A stretch of 64,000 nucleotides of DNA, from NCBI GenBank assembly GCA_016212095.1, contig JACRHH010000037.1:62001-126000 (forward strand), in the 5' to 3' direction. The position numbers and the translations under genes are program-made. Under the pieces are notes generated by a model. It was not told the origin of the DNA, searched no databases, and worked only from the letters and a program-made list of their open reading frames with translations. This document shows, in pieces, positions 1-10,996 of the stretch. Position 1 is the stretch's first letter. Every line of letters starts with the position of its first letter. The DNA is from Nitrospirota bacterium (GTDB taxonomy: Bacteria; Nitrospirota; Thermodesulfovibrionia; SZUA-242).

Positions 1-244
1 TGCCCCGCGTCGATTCGCGCGGCGTCCGCTCCTTCGTGGCCCGCGGCAGCATCGAATACTCCGCCGTGACCCATCCCTGGCCCTTGTCCCTCAGGAATGG
101 CGGAACCTTCTCCTCAACGCTCGCGTTACATATCACCCGCGTGCGGCCAAGCTCGATAAGCACCGAGCCTTCCGCAGCGCCGATAAAATCCTTCAGCATG
201 GCTACCGGGCGAATTTCATCGTCCCGCCGTCCGTCTGTTCTCAA
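1..244 (-). CDS. rph: Ribonuclease PH, N-terminal part (runs off the left edge)
   Basis: The 81 codons present read as the N-terminus of RNase PH, the phosphorolytic exoribonuclease that trims tRNA 3' ends: after the start comes [13 protein letters not shown], then [20 protein letters not shown], then [20 protein letters not shown], all hallmark segments of the family. The start is a TTG whose last two bases are the first two of the murI TGA stop, with a GGAGG box about nine bases upstream, so the two genes are translationally coupled. The C-terminal two thirds, with the phosphate-binding and catalytic residues, lie outside the window. Confidence 0.9.
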   Translation of the reverse strand, partial: MRTDGRRDDEIRPVAMLKDFIGAAEGSVLIELGRTRVICNASVEEKVPPFLRDKGQGWVTAEYSMLPRATKERTPRESTRG

Positions 245-1050
245 CGTGATGCCTCCGTTTGAAGCTGTATTTTTGAAAGATTTTCGACCGTACGGCCAAG
301 AAACCGCTCCACCAACAGCGCGAATTTCTGCGGCTTGTCGGTCACGAAATATTCATGCGAAGGCTGCGCTTCGCCCGCGTTCAATATGCCGTCCGCCGCC
401 AGAATGCGGCGCACCTCAAGCGCGGTCTCGACCGCCGAATCCACTAGAAGCGTATCCGGCCCCATCACCCGGCCTATCACTCCGCGAAAAAGCGGGTAGT
501 GTGTGCAGCCCAGAACCAGCGCTCCCGTGCCGCGCAACTCCTCCAGATACCGCCTGGCCACAAGCTCGGCCACGTCGTCGTCAACCCACCCCTCCTCGGC
601 AAGCGGCACGAAAAGCGGGCACGGCCTGCACCTCACCTCGGCGTCAGGGTTCAGCATGGTGATGGCCCGCTGGTACGCGCCGCTTTTGATGGTTGCGTCG
701 GTTCCGATCACCGCCACGCTATGCGCGCCCGACGCAACCGCCGCGCGCGCCCCCGGCTCGATTACGCCGACAACCGGGATGTCTACCTGTGCCCGTATGC
801 TCTCCAGCGCCACTGAAGACGCCGTGTTGCACGCAACAACAAGCAGCTTTATCCCGCGCGATTTCAGGAACGAAACGCTCTCGGCGCAGTATTTTCGCAC
901 GGTTTCGTCTGAGCGGATGCCGTACGGCACTCGCGCGGTGTCGCCAAGATATATGGTGCTCTCCGCCGGAAGCTCGCGGTGAATCTCCCGCAGCACGGTC
1001 ATGCCGCCAAGGCCGGAGTCGAATACGCCTATCGGAAGGTCATTCCTCAT
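241..1050 (-). CDS. murI: Glutamate racemase
   Basis: Cytoplasmic cofactor-independent racemase that makes D-glutamate for peptidoglycan. About 269 residues, the family's usual length. The [15 protein letters not shown] opening holds the conserved Asp-Ser; the two catalytic cysteines are in VACNTAS and LGCTHYPL. The ATG at 1050 overlaps the end of the GerMN gene; a TTG at 1065 and an ATG at 1059 in the same frame are possible but give a poorer fit to the family N-terminus. It is the third gene of the amidase-GerMN-murI-rph unit, so its product supplies a cell-wall building block beside a wall hydrolase-like protein. Confidence 0.95.
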   Translation of the reverse strand: MRNDLPIGVFDSGLGGMTVLREIHRELPAESTIYLGDTARVPYGIRSDETVRKYCAESVSFLKSRGIKLLVVACNTASSVALESIRAQVDIPVVGVIEPGARAAVASGAHSVAVIGTDATIKSGAYQRAITMLNPDAEVRCRPCPLFVPLAEEGWVDDDVAELVARRYLEELRGTGALVLGCTHYPLFRGVIGRVMGPDTLLVDSAVETALEVRRILAADGILNAGEAQPSHEYFVTDKPQKFALLVERFLGRTVENLSKIQLQTEASR

Positions 1051-1603
1051 CGTATTCATCCGCAACCGGACGCCCGGCGTCCAGATGCCCCCAGAGCGTA
1101 TCTATCTCCTTGCCGTCGATCAGGAATTTAACCGCCTGCACGCTGCCGACGTTCTGCCTCAGGCTCTCATAAAAACCCTGGATTGAGAGATATTCGCCTG
1201 TTGCATCCTTCGGAGCGCCGGAAAGCGCGGATCGATCCAGATCGATGTAGGCCGAGCCGTCCGCGTCGATGAACAGACCCTTCAGCGAAGTGCCGGAGGG
1301 AACAAGCGGCTCGGCCAGTCCGGATAGAAGTATCGGGCCGCGCAGAAGCTCGTCGATCACCGCCCCGGCGCGTTCGACATCCGATGCCCCGCGCAGTGTT
1401 ATCCGGCGCTCCTCGGCGGTCAGCGCATCGCCCTTCGGAAAGAAAAGACGCGCGTTCACCGTTTCCCATGCCCTGCCTTCGGCTGCGGACGGCAGAACAG
1501 GCTGCGTCCTCTGTTCAAGCAATCGCATCCGCCCTTTGTAAACCCCTGCGGCAAGCGACGCGGCAATGAGGGCAAGCGCAAGAAATATCCACAAAACGCG
1601 CAT
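1040..1603 (-). CDS. GerMN-domain membrane-anchored protein
   Basis: About 187 residues. Residues 3-20 form one hydrophobic segment (signal anchor), followed by an extracytoplasmic GerMN-like domain: the segment ARLFFPKGDALTAEERRI, the region around LLRGP and GLAEPLVPSGTSL, and the SVQAVKFLIDGKE end are typical. GerMN proteins were first known from spore germination but are common in non-sporulating Gram-negatives near cell-wall genes; the biochemical role is not settled. The ATG lies one base after the amidase stop, and the stop overlaps murI, so it is cotranscribed with both. The next in-frame upstream start would overlap the amidase by 29 bases and is less likely. Confidence 0.8.
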   Translation of the reverse strand: MRVLWIFLALALIAASLAAGVYKGRMRLLEQRTQPVLPSAAEGRAWETVNARLFFPKGDALTAEERRITLRGASDVERAGAVIDELLRGPILLSGLAEPLVPSGTSLKGLFIDADGSAYIDLDRSALSGAPKDATGEYLSIQGFYESLRQNVGSVQAVKFLIDGKEIDTLWGHLDAGRPVADEYDEE

Positions 1604-1604
1604 G

Positions 1605-2210
1605 TCAGCGCCTGTTTTCCGAAGACGGCTCAAGCGCCTGAAGAATTGCGCGGATTACCGGCGTCGAAACCGTCTCGTCGTCCAGATCGATATTGGCCGG
1701 AATTTCCACAAGCACGCCCGGCGTGTGAATATGTTCGGTCATGTAAAGCGGAATCTGGCGCGAAGAAACCGCGTCTTCGCCGAACGCCTCGGCCAGACCG
1801 GCAAGCATCCTGTCGCGAAGGCCTTCGCTTTCGGCCCTCACGGAGTTTTCTATCGCCGAAAATACCGAAAACCGCGCGCGGCTTCTATGCAGGCCGACAT
1901 AGAGGTCGGGCGTTTCGTTGTTAACACGCGATGCCCGCTCCTGAAGCGACACGTAGCGGTTTGCGTCCCGCGTGAGCGCAACCTTTGTTCCGGCCTCGCG
2001 AAACATGTCCCTTAGCTTTCCGGCCAGAACAAGAACGGATTCCTTCTCGCCCGGAAGGCCCGGATCGAAGCCGCCGTGGCCCGGATCGATCACGACCTTG
2101 CCGGCGGAAGCGGCGTATCGCAGCAGTTCGCCGTCGCTTCCGGCGGCGCTCGCGAAACCGGCAAACGGAACAAGCAGGATAATGATCAGGCAGACGCAGA
2201 GTTTTTTCAC
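1605..2210 (-). CDS. N-acetylmuramoyl-L-alanine amidase-like protein, divergent active site
   Basis: Exported Amidase_3-type protein of 201 residues; residues 1-23 are a signal peptide ending at FASAAG. The first zinc-site motif VVIDPGHGGFDPG is intact, an EKE follows where the family has its Glu ligand, and a His is kept in DLYVGLHRS, but the usual Asn after that His is Arg and the stretch between is short. A Glu is kept in VLVEIPANI. It may be active with changed specificity or may be a regulator; this cannot be decided from sequence. The start is GTG with a TATAAT six bases ahead and no ribosome-binding site. First gene of the unit leading to murI and rph. Confidence 0.75.
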   Translation of the reverse strand: MKKLCVCLIIILLVPFAGFASAAGSDGELLRYAASAGKVVIDPGHGGFDPGLPGEKESVLVLAGKLRDMFREAGTKVALTRDANRYVSLQERASRVNNETPDLYVGLHRSRARFSVFSAIENSVRAESEGLRDRMLAGLAEAFGEDAVSSRQIPLYMTEHIHTPGVLVEIPANIDLDDETVSTPVIRAILQALEPSSENRR

Positions 2211-2216
2211 GGCGGT

Positions 2217-2222
2217 ATTATA
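2217..2222 (-). promoter_or_regulatory. -10 box (TATAAT) immediately before the amidase GTG
   Basis: On the minus strand a perfect TATAAT ends seven bases before the GTG at 2210, so transcription should begin at or within a base or two of the start codon. There is no Shine-Dalgarno sequence in the six bases between. A -35 match is poor (GCAACA at 18 bases). Interpreted as a leaderless promoter. Confidence 0.5.
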
Positions 2223-2242
2223 GAACAGCCGCTTCGGGTTTG

Positions 2243-2271
2243 TTGCAGTCAGCCGCGCCCTCGCGTAAACT
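2243..2271 (+). promoter_or_regulatory. Probable sigma-70 promoter of tRNA-Sec
   Basis: TTGCAG at 2243-2248 and TAAACT at 2266-2271 are separated by 17 bases, and the -10 box ends 19 bases before the mature 5' end of the tRNA. It lies between the divergent amidase and the tRNA. Confidence 0.45.
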
Positions 2272-2290
2272 AGTCGCTATCCCGAAATAC

Positions 2291-2388
2291 GGGAGCGTAC
2301 AGGGTTCTGGTGTCCCTCCCGGACTTCAAATCCGGTGTTGGGCTCCAAAAGGGTCCAGGGTGGGTTCGATTCCCACACGCTCCCGCCA
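2291..2388 (+). tRNA. selC: Selenocysteine tRNA (anticodon TCA)
   Basis: The 98-base sequence folds as bacterial tRNA-Sec: an 8-bp acceptor stem (GGGAGCGT with ACGCTCCC) followed by G and an encoded CCA, a 5-bp T stem (GTGGG/CCCAC) closing TTCGATT, a CCGGA/TCCGG anticodon stem around CTTCAAA with TCA at 2326-2328, and a long variable arm (about 8 bp with G-U pairs) between 2336 and 2361. The 8+5 acceptor/T stack and long extra arm separate it from a tRNA-Ser or a suppressor. It shows that this genome decodes some UGA codons as selenocysteine; selA, selB and selD are not in the window. Confidence 0.95.
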
Positions 2389-2452
2389 TTAACTCAAATG
2401 AATTGATAAGGATATTTTCTCGAAAAGCCGCCTGAGATACTGCTGCCAGCTG

Positions 2453-2481
2453 TTGACAAACAATGTTATTCGAGGTTTAAT
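2453..2481 (+). promoter_or_regulatory. Sigma-70 promoter of the ArsR-family gene
   Basis: TTGACA at 2453-2458, a 17-base spacer, and TTTAAT at 2476-2481. The -10 box ends nine bases before the ATG at 2491, so the transcript would be leaderless or start with two or three bases; no Shine-Dalgarno is present. Confidence 0.6.
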
Positions 2482-2490
2482 TACGCGGAA

Positions 2491-2814
2491 ATGATACCGT
2501 TAGCCGAAGTCACAGATCGTGAGCTGTTGGAATTGCAGGCAGAAACCTGCAAGGTGCTGGCCAATGCCAAGCGCCTCGAACTCCTTTATGCGCTGAAGGA
2601 CGGCGAAAAGACGGTCGGCGATCTTGTAACAATTCTCGGCGTCTCCAAGGCAAACGTCTCTCAGCATCTATCCCTCATGCGCAACAAGGGCATTGTAAAA
2701 TCCCGGCGCGACGGCATTCACATCTATTACCGCGTCTGCAACAACAAGGTGAATCAGGCGTGCGCTCTAATGAAAGAGGTTCTACTGGAGCTCAGCATCA
2801 AACCTGTCCGCTGA
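2491..2814 (+). CDS. ArsR/SmtB-family winged-helix transcriptional regulator
   Basis: 107 residues, the usual length. The N-terminal helix carries ETCKVLANAKRLELLYAL, then the recognition helix region VSKANVSQHLSLMRNKGIV and the wing RRDGIHIYYRV. These repressors bind operator DNA as dimers and release it on metal or other ligands. A Cys near position 23 and Cys in the C-terminal helices (VCNNKVNQACALM) could be ligands but do not match a well-known metal site. It precedes the porin gene on the same strand by 135 bases, so control of the porin or of itself is plausible but not shown. No alternative start exists upstream. Confidence 0.85.
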   Translation: MIPLAEVTDRELLELQAETCKVLANAKRLELLYALKDGEKTVGDLVTILGVSKANVSQHLSLMRNKGIVKSRRDGIHIYYRVCNNKVNQACALMKEVLLELSIKPVR

Positions 2815-2850
2815 TCCATATTATTGGCCGCATTTTTTTAGCAATACTGG

Positions 2851-2880
2851 TTGCAAAGTTTCGAAACAATCGGCTACCAT
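2851..2880 (+). promoter_or_regulatory. Probable sigma-70 promoter of the porin gene
   Basis: TTGCAA at 2851-2856 and TACCAT at 2875-2880 with an 18-base spacer. The start site would fall near 2887, which gives a leader of about 60 bases containing the two stem-loops listed next. Confidence 0.4.
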
Positions 2881-2889
2881 AGTTAGCAA

Positions 2890-2933
2890 GGCCCGATCTT
2901 GTCGGGCCAACCGCCCGCAAATGACATTGCGGG
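2890..2933 (+). promoter_or_regulatory. Two tandem stem-loops in the porin 5' leader
   Basis: Two perfect 7-bp inverted repeats follow each other: GGCCCGA (2890-2896) with TCGGGCC (2902-2908), loop of five; and CCCGCAA (2914-2920) with TTGCGGG (2927-2933), loop of six. Neither is followed by a T-tract, so they are not ordinary terminators. The second ends eight bases before the GGAGG box of the porin. They may stabilise the abundant porin mRNA or be a protein or RNA binding site. No known riboswitch fits. Confidence 0.5.
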
Positions 2934-2949
2934 TAATATGGGAGGCAAT

Positions 2950-4443
2950 ATGAAAAAAACACTGGTTTCACTCCTTGCCGCCGCGATGCTTCTGCCGGCA
3001 GCACCCGCCATCTCCGCAACAGCGGACGAACTCTCGTCAAAGGTCATTCAGCTCGAAAACCGCCTGAAGGAAATCGAACATGAGCAAAAAAGGCTGTCGT
3101 GGCTCGACATCAGCGGCGATTTCCGCACCAGGCTCGATTCTCTTCGCGGCGAAACTGCGGATTACTACAAATTCACCGACGTGCTTCCTTGGCAAATGGG
3201 AGGCATGGTCGGCCCAATGCCGGCGGTTACCACCAGCCAGAACGTAAAGAACGATACACTGTTAACCAACCGCTTCGGCCTTAACATCAACGCCAACGCA
3301 GCAGAGAACGTGACGGTCAAGAGCCGTCTTCTCATGTACAAGGTTTTTGGACACCAGACCGGCGGCCCGGCAAGTGGCAGCTACTTCGCAGACCGGATGG
3401 GCGCAACGTTTGACGGAACATCCGGCCATACGCCCGGCGACAATTCGCTTCTCGTGGACTACGCCTACGCGACCATAAGCAACATTGCCGAACAGCCTGT
3501 ATGGTTTTCGGTTGGCCGCAGGCCATCGACAACCGGGACCCCGACCAACCTCAGGCAGAACAAGGAGAAGTACGGCACTGCTGGCGTGCCCGGCCATCTT
3601 ATCGACTACGCCTTCGACGGCATGACGATCGGCTATGCGCCCGACATTGAACTGCTTCCCGGCGCATACGCCAAGTATTGCTGGGGCCGCGGCTTCGATA
3701 GCGGACTCCAGACCAGTGGCTCACCGAAAGACACCGACTTCATGGGCATAAACGTTGTTCCCCTTTCAACCGACAATCTGCATGTTGAACTCCAGTGGGA
3801 TCAGGCGAAGGACATCTTCGACACCTACCCGGATTCAGGGGTTTCCACCAACCTCGGAGACATCACTCAGTATGAACTGCTCGTGACCGGCAAGCTCGAA
3901 AACCTCGGCCCAGGCACTCTGAACCTGTTCGGCTCGGTTGCAGTCTCAAAAACCAGCCCCAACGAAAACCTTTACAAGATCGATTCAAACGGTGACGGCG
4001 CAGCCGACATGGGCGTTGCAGGTCTTCTCTACGATGCGGGTGACAAGTCCTCCCGCACCGGCAATTCGTACTACATCGGCGGGCGCTACGACTACGCCCG
4101 CACCAAGACAAAGATCGGCGCGGAGTTCAACCACGGTTCAAAAAACTGGCTCACCTTCGCCCCCGCAGCCGACGACATGTGGACAAGCAAGCTCGGCGCG
4201 CGCGGCGATGTGTACGAGATCTATGTTGTTCAGGAGATCCCGCGCATGGCTATCTCTAAGCGCGGAAGCGCATTCGTGAGGGCCGGTTACCAGAGCTACG
4301 ACTTCGAGTACACCGGAAGCAATTCATGGATAGGCGCGCCCAAGAAGATCAGCGAGCTTTCATCCAGCCCGGCCAACGCGCAGATGCTTGCGCCAATCGA
4401 CACGGCAACCGATGTTTACCTGACTTTCGAGGTGACGTTCTAA
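2950..4443 (+). CDS. Outer-membrane porin-like protein (DUF3373 type)
   Basis: 497 residues. The ATG follows GGAGG by four bases and opens a signal peptide (MKKTLVSLLAAAMLLPAAPA). A short coiled segment comes next (VIQLENRLKEIEHEQKRL), as in porins with a periplasmic anchor, then a long beta-rich stretch starting DISGDFRTRLDSL and a terminal Phe (TFEVTF) recognised by the outer-membrane assembly machinery. The whole looks like the DUF3373 family common in Deltaproteobacteria; substrate unknown. An earlier in-frame ATG at 2899 lies inside the first leader hairpin and is rejected. It converges on the amidotransferase gene, with a palindromic repeat between the two. Confidence 0.75.
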   Translation: MKKTLVSLLAAAMLLPAAPAISATADELSSKVIQLENRLKEIEHEQKRLSWLDISGDFRTRLDSLRGETADYYKFTDVLPWQMGGMVGPMPAVTTSQNVKNDTLLTNRFGLNINANAAENVTVKSRLLMYKVFGHQTGGPASGSYFADRMGATFDGTSGHTPGDNSLLVDYAYATISNIAEQPVWFSVGRRPSTTGTPTNLRQNKEKYGTAGVPGHLIDYAFDGMTIGYAPDIELLPGAYAKYCWGRGFDSGLQTSGSPKDTDFMGINVVPLSTDNLHVELQWDQAKDIFDTYPDSGVSTNLGDITQYELLVTGKLENLGPGTLNLFGSVAVSKTSPNENLYKIDSNGDGAADMGVAGLLYDAGDKSSRTGNSYYIGGRYDYARTKTKIGAEFNHGSKNWLTFAPAADDMWTSKLGARGDVYEIYVVQEIPRMAISKRGSAFVRAGYQSYDFEYTGSNSWIGAPKKISELSSSPANAQMLAPIDTATDVYLTFEVTF

Positions 4444-4454
4444 GACGCATTACG

Positions 4455-4494
4455 CTGCATGTAGAGACGCATTGCAATGCGTCTCTACATGCAG
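4455..4494. repeat. Dispersed palindromic repeat, copy 1
   Basis: A perfect 40-base palindrome with CTGCAT/ATGCAG ends and the core GTAGAGACGCATTG/CAATGCGTCTCTAC. The core recurs at 6744 and 36315. It lies between two convergent genes and could also terminate both. A partial extra AGACGCATTACG precedes it at 4443. Confidence 0.85.
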
Positions 4495-4563
4495 TGCGCC
4501 CCTTACGATTAAATCTGCGCAATCAGTGTAATCCGTTTAATCTGCGGTTCAGACAATCTTGAA

Positions 4564-5256
4564 TCATCCCCCCGCCATCTTCTCCAGCAACATCTCCATC
4601 AGCCTGTTGCCCTCCGCGACATGGCTCTCGCCGCCCAGGATTTCCGCTTCGGACTGAATGAATCTCCCCTCCACAAGCTCGTCTCCGCAGTTGCCCGCAA
4701 GTGACCGGATGCTCTCCGTGGAGGTTTCCAGATGGAATTGCAAGCCGACAACGCGGCCATCGTACTCGAACGCCTGATTCGTGCAGGCTTTGCTCGATGC
4801 AACATGGGTTGCGCCGGGCGGGATGGCGAACGTGTCGCCGTGCCAGTGGAACGCCGTGAATTGTTTGGGAAATTTTCTAAACAGATGTGAATCTACCGCT
4901 CCGGGGGCAAGCTCGACAGGAAACCAGCCGATTTCCTTCTGCGCGTTTCTTGTTACCCTGCCGCCCAGAACGTCGGCAATGAGCTGCGCGCCAAGGCATA
5001 TGCCGATAACAGACTTTCCGGCTGCAATCGCATCGGCTATCGCTTTTTTCTCGGCTGCAAGCCATGGGTATTGATCGTGCTCGTAGATATTCATCGGCCC
5101 GCCCATCACCACCAGCATGTCGAAATCAGCGGGTGGAGGCGGGACTTGCGCCGCATGAAAAAGCGTTCTGGTGATCTGATGCCCACCGGCCATTGCCCAT
5201 GTCTCGATATGCGCCAGCCCCTCAAACGGAACATGCTCAAATGAATGGATTCTCAT
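4564..5256 (-). CDS. Class I glutamine amidotransferase (GMP synthase-like GATase domain)
   Basis: 230 residues forming one triad-type amidotransferase domain. The nucleophile Cys is in GICLGAQLIADVLGG (about residue 97), with the catalytic His-Glu in GLQFHLE (about 171-177); MLVVMGGPMNIYE is the first glycine-rich loop. Stand-alone members hydrolyse glutamine or similar amides; some are gamma-glutamyl peptidases. No synthase domain or obvious partner is adjacent, so the acceptor is unknown. The ATG is preceded by GAGAGG. It is transcribed divergently from the next gene. Confidence 0.85.
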   Translation of the reverse strand: MRIHSFEHVPFEGLAHIETWAMAGGHQITRTLFHAAQVPPPPADFDMLVVMGGPMNIYEHDQYPWLAAEKKAIADAIAAGKSVIGICLGAQLIADVLGGRVTRNAQKEIGWFPVELAPGAVDSHLFRKFPKQFTAFHWHGDTFAIPPGATHVASSKACTNQAFEYDGRVVGLQFHLETSTESIRSLAGNCGDELVEGRFIQSEAEILGGESHVAEGNRLMEMLLEKMAGG

Positions 5257-5405
5257 ATTAAAAACCTCTCATGCGGGATTTTCTGCCACTGCATCATGAT
5301 AGCCGCCGCGCTCCGGACGGAACATGACAAATATCATACCGCCCTTCGGGTAATGCTGGTATAAATAATCATCAGCGAATTCAATCAGCCGTCAAGGAGG
5401 CAAAC

Positions 5406-5867
5406 ATGGAAAAGGATTCAACAATAGAGGGATGCCCGTCATGCGCCGGAATAGGCGTGATACCCAAAATGGAGGAGAGCGCTTCGAAGCTCACGCATTG
5501 GCCAATACAGATCAAGCTGATGGGAACGGTGATCCCGTTTCTGCCGAACGCCGACCTTCTGGTGGCCGCCGACTGCACGGCGTTTTCGGTTCCGGACTTC
5601 CAGAACCGGTTTCTTGAGGGCAAAAAGCTGCTGATCGGCTGCCCCAAGCTCGACAACGCGCAGTTCTATGTGGAGAAGTTCACCGAGATTTTCACCAACA
5701 TTCCTATTAACAGCCTCACCTGCCTCCGCATGGAAGTGCCATGCTGCGGCGGCATGACCGCAGTGCTTAACGAGGCTATAAAGCGGTCGGGCAAGGCGAT
5801 ACCGTTCAAGGAAATCGTGATCGGCGTGAAGGGGAATGTGCAGAAGGAGAATGTCATTTACGAGTAG
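5406..5867 (+). CDS. Cys-rich iron-sulfur-type protein of unknown function
   Basis: 153 residues, cytoplasmic. It resembles the C-terminal domain of uncharacterised 4Fe-4S ferredoxin-like proteins of anaerobes: HWPIQIKLMG, NADLLVAADCTAF, LLIGCPKLDN and RMEVPCCGGMTAV are shared. Those relatives usually start with two CxxC-rich ferredoxin motifs; here only GCPSC remains at the N-terminus, so the protein keeps the domain without the ferredoxin. Cys residues in the three motifs could hold a cluster or form a thiol site. The start has a strong AAGGAGG six bases ahead and a TATAAA near 5360. The role is unknown. Confidence 0.6.
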   Translation: MEKDSTIEGCPSCAGIGVIPKMEESASKLTHWPIQIKLMGTVIPFLPNADLLVAADCTAFSVPDFQNRFLEGKKLLIGCPKLDNAQFYVEKFTEIFTNIPINSLTCLRMEVPCCGGMTAVLNEAIKRSGKAIPFKEIVIGVKGNVQKENVIYE

Positions 5868-5919
5868 CGCAAATGTGGTAGCATGTCTGCAACGCCGGTT
5901 TACAGGAGAGGGGCATCTT

Positions 5920-6726
5920 ATGAAAAAGCGTTTCAGACATGCTGTTTTCGCGGCAATTATCAGCATTGTTGCGTTCACAGGAACAGCCGACGCGACTGTT
6001 CTGTACTGGGCCGACTGGAATTTCGGAGCTAATCCGTTCCCGCAGGCCATGAACGAGCTTGGCATTACGTATGTGAACGCGGTCAGCAACGACGATTTCA
6101 ACGCGAAGCTCGGCTCCACAAACTGGGAACTGGCCGTATTGCTTCTGCAGGGAGATTTTCACGGTTCAGCCGAATTCTCGAATATACCCGCCTACCTTGG
6201 AGGCGGCGGACGGATGATTTTCACCGACTGGTATAAAGACACAACAATGGCGTCGTGGTTCGGCGTCAATTACACAAGCGACGAGAACATGAGCGCCGTA
6301 GCCATTGCGGATGCTTATCTTCAGACCGGCGTCGGGGCATCAATCGATCTGGCGAATCCGGGCAACAACTGGGTCACCTGGTCGATGGGCATGAGCGTCA
6401 CATCCGCGTCTTCCGCGGCGTTTTTCCCGAACGGCGACACCGCCATCGCGGTCACGCCAACGGGCAGCATAATTAACGGAATGATGAAGGACACCTTCGC
6501 GGACTACGGCAAGGGGTTGCAGCTTGCCAAAAACGAGCTGACATACGGGCAGGCGGCGATTCCGGTTCCGGAACCGTCAACACTTGTTCTTTCGATTATC
6601 GGTCTTGGCGGATTGGTTGCGTTTGGTAGACGTTATTCCATTTCCGGATCAAACGTTCAACAACCCCTCCCAAACCCTCCCCTTGCCAAGGGGAGGGCAG
6701 GGTGGGGTTATGGTTTTTTGATTTAG
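5920..6726 (+). CDS. PEP-CTERM-sorted exported protein with a repeat-derived tail
   Basis: 268 residues. A signal peptide (residues 1-24, cut near GTADA) leads to a domain with no recognised function that opens VLYWADWNFGANPFPQAMN; a later glycine-rich part, YLGGGGRMIFTDWYKDT, resembles folds where a carbohydrate or amidotransferase-like domain is placed, but this is weak. The PEP-CTERM signal is clear: VPEPSTLVLSIIGLGGLVAFGRR, recognised by exosortase. Beyond it the frame continues about 28 residues through a dispersed repeat (the tail reads PNPPLAKGRAGWGY), so the original stop was displaced. The ATG at 5920 has AGGAG upstream. No exosortase is in the window. Confidence 0.75.
   Translation: MKKRFRHAVFAAIISIVAFTGTADATVLYWADWNFGANPFPQAMNELGITYVNAVSNDDFNAKLGSTNWELAVLLLQGDFHGSAEFSNIPAYLGGGGRMIFTDWYKDTTMASWFGVNYTSDENMSAVAIADAYLQTGVGASIDLANPGNNWVTWSMGMSVTSASSAAFFPNGDTAIAVTPTGSIINGMMKDTFADYGKGLQLAKNELTYGQAAIPVPEPSTLVLSIIGLGGLVAFGRRYSISGSNVQQPLPNPPLAKGRAGWGYGFLI
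6662..6708. repeat. GC-rich dispersed repeat inside the 3' end of the PEP-CTERM gene
   Basis: Terminal AACCCC/GGGGTT and an inner palindrome CCCTCCCCTTG/CCAAGGGGAGGG (6675-6697). A T-rich run follows (TTATGGTTTTTTG), so it may act as a terminator. A related element occurs at 36259, and both are followed within about 35 bases by the GTAGAGACGCA repeat. Confidence 0.8.
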
Positions 6727-6743
6727 AATCGGAATTACAACCC

Positions 6744-6790
6744 GTAGAGACGCATAATTATGCGTCTCTACGATGGCAATGCGTCTCTAC
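6744..6790. repeat. Dispersed palindromic repeat, copy 2
   Basis: GTAGAGACGCATAATTATGCGTCTCTAC (given as two halves, GTAGAGACGCATAA and TTATGCGTCTCTAC, at 6744-6771), then an extra half copy CAATGCGTCTCTAC ending at 6790. It sits between the convergent PEP-CTERM and alaS genes. Copy 3 has the same full-plus-half layout. Confidence 0.85.
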
Positions 6791-6806
6791 GTGAACAATT
6801 ATTGAA

Positions 6807-9807
<3,001 letters not shown>

Positions 9808-9835
9808 CGCGAGACCTCCCTCCCATAATTCGGAT

Positions 9836-10975
9836 TTACTGGCCAAACCTGTCGAAAAAATCCTGGCCGCCCTCCATGCCGCCCATCGAGTCGCTCGTGG
9901 TCTCAATTCCCTTTACCTTCAATGCGAAATCGTCGGGATTCGACGCCCTCCGAAGCGCATCCTCGTATGTGATGTGACCGCCCCTGTAAAGCATGTGAAG
10001 CGACTGGTCGAACGTCTGCATTCCATATTGAGAAGCGCCCTGGGCTATGAAGTCGGGGATAGACTTCGTCTTGTCCTGATCGATGATGCAGTCGCGAATG
10101 GTGGCGGTCGAAACCAGCACCTCGACAGCCGCAACCCGTCCCTGTCCTCCAACTCTCGGAATGAGGCGCTGCGAAACGATGCCTTTCAGCACTCCGGCAA
10201 GCTGTATGCGTATCTGCTTGTGCTGGTACGGTGGAAACACCGAGATGATGCGGTTGATGGTCTCGCATGCGTCAACCGTGTGAAGCGTTGAGAGCACGAG
10301 ATGGCCGGTTTCGGCTGCAACAAGCGCGGTCTGGATCGTCTCGAAATCGCGCATTTCACCCACCAGAATAACATCCGGATCCTGACGAAGCGCGGCGCGA
10401 AGGGCCTTGCCGAAAGACTCCGTGTCGCTTCCAACCTCGCGCTGGTTTATCACGCTTCGCTTGTCTCGGTGCAGATATTCGATCGGGTCTTCGATTGTCA
10501 TGACATGATCGGCGCGGTTTGTGTTTATATGCTCGATCATCGCGGCAAGCGTGGTCGATTTTCCGCTTCCGGTTGTTCCGGTCACAAGAATCATCCCGCG
10601 CGGCTCAAGCGCAAGCTGCTTCAGAACCGGAGGAAGCATAAGCTCGTCGATGGAGCTGATTTTAACCGGAATCACGCGGAAAACGATGCCGATGGTTCCC
10701 CTCTGCATGAATACGTTCACCCTGAAACGTCCAAGCCCAGGCACGCCATAACCAAGATCAAGGTCGCTCTTTTTCTTGAACGCCTCGCGCTGTTGGGGCG
10801 ACATGACCGAAACCGCCATCGTCATGGTGTCTTCGGCGCTCAGGCGGTCGCCGCCCGGAAACGGCATCAGGTTGCCGTGGATGCGCACGATTGGCGGAAT
10901 GCCAACCTTGATATGCAGGTCGGACGCGCCAAGCTCCACAGCTTTCCTCAGCAGATCGTTAATATCCACCGGCAT
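9836..10975 (-). CDS. pilT: Twitching-motility ATPase PilT
   Basis: 379 residues; hexameric secretion-type ATPase that drives type IV pilus retraction at the inner-membrane base. Walker A GTTGSGKST is at about 133-141, the His box region around STLHT and the Walker B DPDVILVGEMRD are present, and the N-terminal PAS-like part has the SDLHIK opening. The C-terminal tail is rich in Gly and Asp. No other pilus gene is in the window, so pilT is placed apart from the main pilus cluster. It follows recA by about 20 bases in the same operon. Confidence 0.95.
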   Translation of the reverse strand: MPVDINDLLRKAVELGASDLHIKVGIPPIVRIHGNLMPFPGGDRLSAEDTMTMAVSVMSPQQREAFKKKSDLDLGYGVPGLGRFRVNVFMQRGTIGIVFRVIPVKISSIDELMLPPVLKQLALEPRGMILVTGTTGSGKSTTLAAMIEHINTNRADHVMTIEDPIEYLHRDKRSVINQREVGSDTESFGKALRAALRQDPDVILVGEMRDFETIQTALVAAETGHLVLSTLHTVDACETINRIISVFPPYQHKQIRIQLAGVLKGIVSQRLIPRVGGQGRVAAVEVLVSTATIRDCIIDQDKTKSIPDFIAQGASQYGMQTFDQSLHMLYRGGHITYEDALRRASNPDDFALKVKGIETTSDSMGGMEGGQDFFDRFGQ

Positions 10976-10996
10976 CTTGCAAAATCCCTTCCGCCC

